Shown in pieces: positions 34,410 through 39,899 of a DNA stretch of 39,899 bases. Under the pieces are notes generated by a model that was not told where the DNA came from, searched no databases, and saw nothing but the letters and a program-made list of their open reading frames with translations. Numbering within the stretch: the first letter of the stretch is position 1; each line of letters begins with the position of its first letter. Origin of the DNA: Rhodospirillales bacterium (lineage in GTDB: Bacteria; Pseudomonadota; Alphaproteobacteria; Rhodospirillales; CAMCUA01). A program made the position numbers and the translations under genes. The stretch lies in the NCBI GenBank assembly GCA_947470575.1, contig CANITX010000007.1, positions 1-39,899 of the forward strand. The letters are read 5' to 3'.

Positions 34410-34435
34410 TATGCACAGGGTCTATGCACAGAGTC
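34410..34435. repeat. two tandem 13-bp repeats with DnaA-box-like cores
   Basis: TATGCACAGGGTC (34410-34422) is followed directly by TATGCACAGAGTC (34423-34435), 12 of 13 identical. With the preceding T the first unit contains TTATGCACA (34409-34417), which fits the DnaA box TTWTNCACA; the second has one mismatch (CTATGCACA). An AT-rich run lies immediately upstream (about 34378-34410). Two boxes are too few to call an origin; another regulator site is equally possible. Confidence 0.45.
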
Positions 34436-34574
34436 GATACCTCACCCGATGTCGCCGCATAGGAACTCGAACGCCGCATGCGGCAGTATTTTCCTTGCGC
34501 CAAACCTTGCCTATCGCCGTGAAGCAGGCTTGTTCCCGTTGGCGAGATCGCCTTCAGACAAATCGCTTGGGCGC

Positions 34575-35495
34575 TCAATTCCGCGGCAATCTTCGCTGTC
34601 CGCTTGCCAGCCACGCCGCGCATTCCAGACCGAGGCGGTCACGCGCCGCGGCCTCGTAGCGCTGGTTATCTCCGGCGGTCAGTACATCGCGCCAGCGGCC
34701 GTTGGTGCCCTTGTTGATAAATACGTCCGCGCCGCCATCCCAAATAGCACCGCCGAGCGGCGTGCTTTTCGTCGCGTTGGCTTTCATCCAGTCGAAAGTG
34801 CAGTGCTCGACTTGCGCTGGAAATCGCGCTTCGTCGATGTCGACGCCGAGGAAGCCGGCGATACGTCGCATCGCCCCCGGCAGATCTCGCTTGAGTTCGT
34901 CGAAATGCAGCAGCATGAGATTCGGCAGATCGCGAATTTCCCACCAACTGCGGATGTTCTCCCAGAACGGCCAGAACGGGTGGCCATCCCGATCCATCCA
35001 ATCGAGGAAATATTGACGGATCGATGCCGGCGGTGGTTCGATCGGCGGGCCGACGCGACCCGGCGTATCGTTGAGCAATTGGTACCAGAGTGCATTGGCG
35101 TTGGCATGATGGTTGTACATGCTCCACACCACGTCCCGCCCGTCGCGGGCGACATAAATATATTTGGCGCGGGGCGAATAAACGAGGGCATCGACCGGCA
35201 GGTGAGTCTTGATGAAGCGCCGGTGCTGCTGGGCTTCGAGCGCTTGGAGCTTCGCCTCGGCCGGCGGCACGCGCAAATCGAGCCAGGGCGACATGTCGGC
35301 CACCGGCAGGTCTTCGGCCCCGTCGAACAGCAATTGGGCGACGATCTGCTGCGTCCAGGTGGTACCGGACTTGGCATAGGTCGCGATCACGATGTCGTCG
35401 TCGCGAAACGCGAAGCCGTTCCATACGGTGCTGTCGAAATGGTGATTGTGCAGTTCGCGCACCTTCGTCGGCCATTGCGACGGCGTCGACAGCAT
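34575..35495 (-). CDS. PAPS-dependent sulfotransferase
   Basis: A 306-residue sulfotransferase-1-family enzyme, which moves sulfate from PAPS to a hydroxyl or amine. The 5'-phosphosulfate loop A-K-S-G-T-T-W (41-47), the catalytic H98 in K-T-H-L-P and the 3'-phosphate motif A-R-D-G-R-D-V-V-W-S (116-125) are present. The C-terminal F-I-N-K-G-T-N-G-R-W-R-D matches the K-G-x-x-G-D-W/R-W element. No signal peptide: cytoplasmic. The ATG at 35495 has GGAG 7 nt upstream. The acceptor is unknown; proximity to glycan genes suggests a carbohydrate or lipid acceptor, but no PAPS synthesis genes are in the window. Convergently oriented to nothing nearby; it has its own promoter region at 35496-35696. Confidence 0.92.
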   Translation of the reverse strand: MLSTPSQWPTKVRELHNHHFDSTVWNGFAFRDDDIVIATYAKSGTTWTQQIVAQLLFDGAEDLPVADMSPWLDLRVPPAEAKLQALEAQQHRRFIKTHLPVDALVYSPRAKYIYVARDGRDVVWSMYNHHANANALWYQLLNDTPGRVGPPIEPPPASIRQYFLDWMDRDGHPFWPFWENIRSWWEIRDLPNLMLLHFDELKRDLPGAMRRIAGFLGVDIDEARFPAQVEHCTFDWMKANATKSTPLGGAIWDGGADVFINKGTNGRWRDVLTAGDNQRYEAAARDRLGLECAAWLASGQRRLPRN

Positions 35496-35696
35496 TTTCC
35501 GGCTCCATCCTCAATTTGACTTCGATCCCTTCCGGTTCTGTTCGGATGATATCGACAAATCCGGGGGGAACCGTTCGGTGGCACGACAGCTTCCGCCCGT
35601 CACCCTCGCACAAACGGAATACCCTGCCCATATTCAATGCGAGCCGTAGAAGTGCCCTCGCTGTAGGATGCGGCGCCAGAACAGGAGAACGTTCTC

Positions 35697-35954
35697 ATGG
35701 CTTCCTCGGCCCAGCCTTGCGCACCTTGCCAAGCCCAAACCAAGCAGACACTTCATAGCCGGCCCCATGAAGGCTTGCGCATGGTGCGGGAACGCAACTT
35801 CCCGGGCACCACGTTCGGCAGCGTCCGCGAAACGGAATACGCCTGCCGGGATTGCGGCGGCACGCTGACCCATTCCACCGACATTACCGAATGCGCCTGG
35901 CGGCTCGTCACCGCCAAGAAGGCAAAAGACACCCTGGCGCGCTTTCGCCGCTAA
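35697..35954 (+). CDS. small Cys-rich protein, probable zinc knuckle
   Basis: An 85-residue protein with two CxxC pairs (C8/C11 and C50/C53) plus C66, and a basic C-terminus (T-A-K-K-A-K-D-T-L-A-R-F-R-R). The pairs could form one zinc site. AGGAG 9-10 nt upstream of the ATG supports expression. I do not recognise the family. It sits alone between the divergent sulfotransferase and the convergent aldo/keto reductase, so context gives no function. GC-rich codon use is like its neighbours. Confidence 0.65.
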   Translation: MASSAQPCAPCQAQTKQTLHSRPHEGLRMVRERNFPGTTFGSVRETEYACRDCGGTLTHSTDITECAWRLVTAKKAKDTLARFRR

Positions 35955-35970
35955 CGGAGAAGCCGTCCGC

Positions 35971-36951
35971 TCAGGCTGCCTTGCCGTGGCTACCGGCGCC
36001 TGACATGTCGAGGCCGACGCCTTCGAGATGGCCGAAGACCTTGGCCAGGCGTGCCCGATCCGCCTCGGGCAGCGGCGGACGCAGGATGGAAGCGACGTTG
36101 GTATCCATATGCTTGACGTCGCTGGTGCCGAACAGGATGACGTTGCAGCCGGGCTCATGACGGACGTAGCGGTAGGCCGCGTCGATCAGGCTTTCGGCGC
36201 CCCCCTTGTGCAGCAGAAAATTCAGCGGTTCCTTGTCCTCGGCCATCGACGCGGGCAGTTTACCGGCTTCGACCTGACCCTTGATCTCCGCCTGCAGGCG
36301 GCCGGGAACGCTGAAGATATTGCGCACGACGAACATCATCAGCGTGCCGATATTTTTCTTGATGACGGTCGGCAGGATACGCTGGCGCGGCGTCTGATTG
36401 AGCATGTGAAAGGCCATCATCACGGCGTCCCACACGTCGTCCTGAAGCGCCCGACTCATCATCGACTGTGTCGGGTCGTTGGGCGCCGTTTCGGTGATGC
36501 CGAGGAAGCGAAACTTGCCTTTGTCGCGCTCCTTCAGCAGCGCCGGCACGACATCCCTGTAAAGCGCCTCGTATTCGCTTGGAAACACACCATGGAGATG
36601 CAGGACATCGACGTGATCGGTGCCGAGCTGACGCAAGGAATTATCCAGGCTGGCCACCGCATCGGCGACCGAAATCACCTTTCCTTCCCGCCGTGGCGTC
36701 AGCTTGGTGGAGACGACGACCTTATCGCGCGGAACGACCTTGATCGCCTTGCCCACCACGCCCTCGGTACCATAGGCGGCCGCCGTGTCGAGCAGGTTGA
36801 CGCCAAGGTCCAGGGCATGACGGACAAGAGCGACCGCCTCGGCCTCGCTCTTACCCTTGCTCAAGCCCAGGCGGCTGCCGCCACCGCAACCGAGGCCGGC
36901 GACGCTGACCTTGAGGCCGGTGCGGCCCAACGTCGTGTACTGCATGTCCAT
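35971..36951 (-). CDS. aldo/keto reductase, tandem copy A
   Basis: A 326-residue aldo/keto reductase. The catalytic tetrad D55, Y60, K83 and H120 (L-L-D-T-A-A-A-Y, V-S-T-K, D-V-L-H-L-H) is complete, so it should reduce carbonyls with NADPH or NADH. It starts at M-D-M-Q-Y-T-T-L-G-R-T-G-L-K, the common NADPH-AKR opening. It is about 80-85% identical by eye, without gaps, to the gene 20 bp upstream. Differences cluster around residues 70-150, with an almost invariant block from about 210 to 310. The substrate is unknown; family members reduce sugars, aldehydes or quinones. Confidence 0.93.
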   Translation of the reverse strand: MDMQYTTLGRTGLKVSVAGLGCGGGSRLGLSKGKSEAEAVALVRHALDLGVNLLDTAAAYGTEGVVGKAIKVVPRDKVVVSTKLTPRREGKVISVADAVASLDNSLRQLGTDHVDVLHLHGVFPSEYEALYRDVVPALLKERDKGKFRFLGITETAPNDPTQSMMSRALQDDVWDAVMMAFHMLNQTPRQRILPTVIKKNIGTLMMFVVRNIFSVPGRLQAEIKGQVEAGKLPASMAEDKEPLNFLLHKGGAESLIDAAYRYVRHEPGCNVILFGTSDVKHMDTNVASILRPPLPEADRARLAKVFGHLEGVGLDMSGAGSHGKAA

Positions 36952-36971
36952 GGCCAGTGCCCTTTCGCCGC

Positions 36972-37952
36972 TCAGGCCACTTTGCCCTGGCTGGACTTAT
37001 CGGGCAGGTCGAGGCCGACGCCTTCCAGATGGCCGAAGACCTTGGCCAAGCGGGCACGGTCGGCCTCGGGCAGCGGCGGGCGCAGGATCGAACCGACATT
37101 GGTGTCCATATGCTTGGTATCGCTGGTGCCGAACAGGATGACGTTGCAGCCCGGCTCGTGGCGAACATAGCGGTAGGCCGCATCGATCAGGCTTTCGGCG
37201 CCGGCCTTGTGCAACAGGAAGTTCAGCGGTTCCTTGTCGTCGGCCATCGACGCGGGCAACTTGCCGGCTTCGATCTGGCTCTTGATTTCAGCCTGCAGGC
37301 GACCGGGGACGCTGAAGATGTTGCGCACGACGAACATCAGCAGCGTGCCGATGTTCTTCTTGATGATGGTCGGCAGGATGCGCTTGCGCGGCGTCTGATT
37401 GAGCATGTGGAAACCGATCATCATGACGTCCCACACGTCGTCCTGCAGCGCGCGGCTGACCATTTCCTGGGTCGGATCGTTGGGCGGCGATTCGGTGATG
37501 CCGAGGAATCGGAACTTGCCCTTGTCGCGCTCCTTCAGAAGGGCCGGCACATAATCGTTATACAGCGCCTGGTAATGTATCGGCACGACACCGTGCAGGT
37601 GCAGGACGTCGACATAGTCGAGGTCGAGCCTTTTGAGCGACTTGTCCAAGCTACCGACCACGTCGGCCAGCGGCAGCAGATCGGCGTTGCGGCGCGGCGT
37701 GGTTTTCGTCGAGATAACGAGCTTGTCGCGTGCATAACCCTTAATCGCCTTGCCGACGACCTCCTCGGTGCCATAGGCGGCCGCCGTGTCGAGCAGATTG
37801 ACGCCGAGACCCAGCGCATGGCGGACCAGCGCCACCGCTTCGGCCTCGCTCTTGCCCTTACCCAGGCCGAGCTTGCTGTTGCCGCCGCAGCCGAGGCCGG
37901 CGACGCTGACCTTCAGGCCGGTACGGCCCAATGTCGTGTACTGCATATCCAT
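36972..37952 (-). CDS. aldo/keto reductase, tandem copy B
   Basis: A 326-residue paralogue of the gene directly downstream, with the same tetrad (D55, Y60, K83, H120). The ATG at 37952 is preceded by GGAGGAG and begins with the same M-D-M-Q-Y-T-T-L-G as copy A; the frame extends to 38054 but that part is not shared with copy A. The strong ribosome site and position suggest this is the first gene of a two-gene operon. Long open frames on the other strand are shadows of these GC-rich genes. A 6-bp stem inverted repeat lies about 110 bp upstream of the start. Confidence 0.93.
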   Translation of the reverse strand: MDMQYTTLGRTGLKVSVAGLGCGGNSKLGLGKGKSEAEAVALVRHALGLGVNLLDTAAAYGTEEVVGKAIKGYARDKLVISTKTTPRRNADLLPLADVVGSLDKSLKRLDLDYVDVLHLHGVVPIHYQALYNDYVPALLKERDKGKFRFLGITESPPNDPTQEMVSRALQDDVWDVMMIGFHMLNQTPRKRILPTIIKKNIGTLLMFVVRNIFSVPGRLQAEIKSQIEAGKLPASMADDKEPLNFLLHKAGAESLIDAAYRYVRHEPGCNVILFGTSDTKHMDTNVGSILRPPLPEADRARLAKVFGHLEGVGLDLPDKSSQGKVA

Positions 37953-38062
37953 GGCTTTCGCTCCTCCCGCGGCATGATGAATTTTCCGCCGCATTGATCG
38001 TTTATCGTCTGGCGCATCTGCTACCACGGGATGACGGAAGACACCAACCGTCAACCGCCCCG

Positions 38063-38078
38063 GCAGACCGCAGTCTGC
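38063..38078. repeat. 6-bp inverted repeat upstream of the AKR pair
   Basis: GCAGAC (38063-38068) and GTCTGC (38073-38078) are perfect inverted arms around a 4-nt centre, about 111 bp upstream of the copy B start and 33 bp past the glutathione peroxidase stop. No T tract follows. It may be an operator for the AKR genes or a remnant of a terminator. Confidence 0.3.
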
Positions 38079-38111
38079 ATCATGGCATGAAAATTTCGGC
38101 GGCCGACCCGC

Positions 38112-38714
38112 TCACTTCTTGGCGGACCCGCCGGCGGCCAATGCCGTTTCCACGGCCTTCACGACCTCTGGCGCCGTCGGCGACGTCGATGTGGCGAACC
38201 AGCCGGCCAGACGCCCATCCGCGCCGATCAAATATTTGTGAAAGTTCCATTGCGGCGCCGCCTTGTCGCCCAGCGCCGCGCGGGCCCAGCGATAAAAGGG
38301 ATGGGCATCGGCGCCGAGGACGCGGGCCTTGTCGGCCAAAGGAAAGTCGACGTCGAAATTGACCTCGCAGAAGGATTTGATCTCCTCGGCGCTGCCCGGC
38401 TCCTGGCCGCCGAAATCGTTGGAGGGTACGCCAAGCACCACCAGGCCGCGATCGCGGTAGCGCTGCCACAGGTCCTGAAGGGCGGTGTATTGCGGCGTGT
38501 AGCCACAAAAAGAAGCGGTGTTGACCACCAGGATCGGGTGCCCGCGATACTTGGACAAAGGCAGAGCGCCGCCCTCGATGGCGTTGAAGCTGAAGTCGTA
38601 AGCGTTTTCCACGGGCAGGCTCCTGGCAATATCGGCAGCGATCCCCGGACGGGGCAACGCAGCGGCAAACAGCGTCGCGAGTGTGGCCGCAAGGGCAAGG
38701 AAGAACGTTCTCAT
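38112..38714 (-). CDS. exported glutathione peroxidase family protein
   Basis: A 200-residue Cys-type glutathione peroxidase. A signal peptide is evident (1-27, M-R-T-F-F-L-A-L-A-A ... G-I-A-A), so it acts in the periplasm. The tetrad C70 (N-T-A-S-F-C-G-Y-T), Q104 (F-G-G-Q-E-P) and W156-N157 (Q-W-N-F-H-K) is complete. Loop 1 has S-F-C-G instead of the usual S-K-C-G. A second Cys (C116) may serve as resolving residue with a thioredoxin-type donor. The ATG at 38714 is chosen because it begins the signal peptide; the frame runs open to 38810. Divergent from the SDR gene. Confidence 0.92.
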   Translation of the reverse strand: MRTFFLALAATLATLFAAALPRPGIAADIARSLPVENAYDFSFNAIEGGALPLSKYRGHPILVVNTASFCGYTPQYTALQDLWQRYRDRGLVVLGVPSNDFGGQEPGSAEEIKSFCEVNFDVDFPLADKARVLGADAHPFYRWARAALGDKAAPQWNFHKYLIGADGRLAGWFATSTSPTAPEVVKAVETALAAGGSAKK

Positions 38715-38915
38715 GGCGATCCGTCCATTCGGCACAGAATAACCCGGCCGGCGCCTGCAATCCAACGGCAGGCGTCCGGAAGATACGTAAGGGCTCGGGG
38801 CAAGAGTCACAAGAGGCGCACCACACCCCGCCGCTGTTTCGCAACGGTTGGCATCGACCGTCCCAAGCCGCTACCTTGGCGCTTTGCGGATTCCCATCCG
38901 GTAGGAGACGACACG

Positions 38916-39659
38916 TTGCGGCTGAAAAATAAGATTGCTGTGGTGACCGGCGCCGCTTCGGGTTTCGGCGAAGGCATCGCGCGCCGCTTCGCCGACGAAG
39001 GGGCCCATGTGCTGGTCGCCGATATCGATGCGGAACGCGGCGCCCAGGTGGCGCAAGCCATCCCCAACGGCATGTTTCATCGGGTCGACGTGGCCGACGG
39101 CCGGCAGGTTCAGGCCATGGTCCAGGCCGTGCTGGCGGCTTTCGGCGGGCTCGATATCCTGGTCAACAACGCCGGCATCGCCCAGCGCCGCGGGCCGCTC
39201 GACGATTTCAGCGAAGAGCAGTTCGACCGCCTTTACGCCGTCAATGTCAAAAGCATCTATCACGGCACGCTGGCCGCACTGCCGGTGTTTCGCCAGCGCG
39301 GCGGCGGCGTCATCATCAACACCGCCTCGACAGCGGCCGGCCGGCCGCGGCCGGGATTGACCTGGTACAACGGCAGCAAGGGTGCCGTGGTCTCCCTCAC
39401 CCGCTCGCTGGCGGTCGAACTGGCCCCCGACCGGATTCGCGTCAATGCGATCAATCCGGTGATCGGCGAGACGGGGCTGACCGCCGAATTCATGGGCGGC
39501 GACACGCCGGAGCTGCGCAAGACCTTCGTCGCCTCGGTGCCGCTGGGACGCATGTCGCGCCCCGCCGACATCGCCAACGCGGCGCTTTACCTGGCCTCTG
39601 ACGAGGCCGAATTTATCACTGGCGTCTGTCTGGACGTCGATGGCGGCAGGAGCGTGTGA
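38916..39659 (+). CDS. SDR family oxidoreductase
   Basis: A 247-residue classical short-chain dehydrogenase. The cofactor motif is T11-G-A-A-S-G-F-G; N-N-A-G, S138, Y151 and K155 (Y-N-G-S-K) form the active site, and the C-terminal D-V-D-G-G is typical of 3-oxoacyl reductase/glucose dehydrogenase-like members. I use the TTG at 38916 because AGGAG at 38903-38907 lies 8 nt upstream and residue 5 begins the conserved N-K-I-A-V-V-T-G. The frame is open far upstream but as an artefact antisense to the peroxidase gene. Substrate unknown. The next gene starts 2 bp after the stop, so the two are almost certainly co-transcribed. Confidence 0.9.
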   Translation: MRLKNKIAVVTGAASGFGEGIARRFADEGAHVLVADIDAERGAQVAQAIPNGMFHRVDVADGRQVQAMVQAVLAAFGGLDILVNNAGIAQRRGPLDDFSEEQFDRLYAVNVKSIYHGTLAALPVFRQRGGGVIINTASTAAGRPRPGLTWYNGSKGAVVSLTRSLAVELAPDRIRVNAINPVIGETGLTAEFMGGDTPELRKTFVASVPLGRMSRPADIANAALYLASDEAEFITGVCLDVDGGRSV

Positions 39660-39661
39660 GC

Positions 39662-39899
39662 ATGGCGGCGAATAAACCGAAAATCCTGGTGACCCGGCGG
39701 TTGCCCGATGCCGTTCTGGCCAGGGCCTCGCGCGATTACGACGCCACCGTCAATCGCGCCGATACCCTCTATACCGCCGACGCCCTGATCGCCGCCTGTC
39801 GCGGCATGGATGGTCTGCTGATCTGCCCGTCGGAGCGAATATCTGCCGATGTCGCCAGCCGCCTGCCCGACAGCGTGCGCATCGTCGCCACCTTCTCGG
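39662..39899 (+). CDS. D-2-hydroxyacid dehydrogenase, 3'-truncated
   Basis: The first 79 residues of a protein that runs off the window. K-P-K-I-L-V-T-R-R-L-P at the start, Y-x-A-D-A-L-I-A-A-C-R-G-M-D-G-L-L-I-C and the late R-I-V-A-T-F-S match the substrate-binding domain of glyoxylate/hydroxypyruvate reductases. The NAD domain and the catalytic Arg-Glu-His lie beyond the edge. The ATG follows the SDR stop by 2 bp, so the pair likely acts in one pathway, perhaps 2-hydroxy or 2-oxo acid turnover. Confidence 0.8.
   Translation, partial: MAANKPKILVTRRLPDAVLARASRDYDATVNRADTLYTADALIAACRGMDGLLICPSERISADVASRLPDSVRIVATFS

Larger units (their letters stand above)
34178..34574. other. 397-bp gap between PEP-CTERM and sulfotransferase genes
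   Basis: This is the promoter side of the PEP-CTERM gene and the 3' flank of the sulfotransferase gene. It contains a CRP-type site with a -10 element (34271-34313), a 6-bp stem hairpin (TTGCGG/CCGCAA, 34242-34258) in the presumed leader, an AT-rich stretch around 34378-34410 and a 13-bp tandem repeat (34410-34435). Frames through it have no domain or ribosome-site support, so no gene is called. Confidence 0.6.

Noticed and set aside
36028-37997. Long plus-strand frames over both aldo/keto reductase genes
   Set aside because: They mirror each other only because the underlying genes are duplicated; the minus strand carries the catalytic tetrads.
1-39899. Defence island, secretion system, prophage, CRISPR or biosynthetic cluster
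   Set aside because: No Cas, restriction, toxin-antitoxin, phage structural, NRPS/PKS or secretion genes, and no regularly spaced repeats, were seen.

Overview
The window looks like a chromosomal segment of an alphaproteobacterium, most likely of the Rhodospirillales type. Support comes from hemC-hemD-mitofilin-hemY beside a divergent tsaD-gpsA pair, a DUF1674/SdhAF4 gene beside rsmB, htpX, sthA, acs and a PEP-CTERM protein. Base composition is G+C rich with clear GC3 bias. I see no phage, insertion sequence, CRISPR array or rRNA. About 38 protein genes and one tRNA are densely packed.

Layout. (1) 1-1725: a 5'-truncated alpha/beta hydrolase and a TauD/TfdA-type dioxygenase. (2) 1938-11681: a surface-glycan block of five plus-strand genes (TviB-like nucleotide-sugar dehydrogenase, acyltransferase-3, O-antigen-ligase-like protein, SGNH-like protein, MBOAT acyltransferase). 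It is interleaved with the minus-strand heparinase II/III gene and rsmB and the plus-strand sdhAF4. With htpX (13172-14083) these look like pieces of an otherwise compact alphaproteobacterial core neighbourhood. (3) 11695-17567, minus strand: sthA, htpX, acs, nhaD. (4) 17990-20259: a LysR regulator divergent from a two-gene unit (NTF2-like DUF1348 protein, FMN-binding PPOX-like protein), with a 17-bp perfect palindrome at the lysR start. (5) 20326-25442, minus strand: twin small Rieske proteins, an EVE-domain protein, a Kef-type antiporter whose 3' end runs into the EVE gene, gpsA, tsaD. (6) 25527-31768, plus strand: hemC-hemD-mitofilin-hemY continuing without a gap into a FemAB-like transferase and a NodB-type deacetylase, then a convergent DegT-like PLP protein. 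(7) 33029-35495: tRNA-Thr(CGT), a PEP-CTERM protein with a well-placed CRP-type promoter, and a sulfotransferase. (8) 35697-39899: a small CxxC protein, two tandem aldo/keto reductases, an exported glutathione peroxidase, an SDR oxidoreductase and the start of a 2-hydroxyacid dehydrogenase.

The recurring theme is cell-surface glycan construction and decoration: sugar oxidation, O-acylation by two different families, polymer ligation, deacetylation, amino-sugar-type transamination, sulfation and a PEP-CTERM surface protein, set among housekeeping genes. No glycosyltransferase, flippase, polysaccharide exporter or exosortase lies in the window, so the decoration genes must serve a pathway encoded elsewhere. 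I do not see a clearly new biological system. The best leads are the interleaved glycan block, the heme-operon/envelope-gene fusion, the CRP-type promoter of the PEP-CTERM gene, the G7 tract at the end of the Kef gene, and the twin Rieske/EVE unit.
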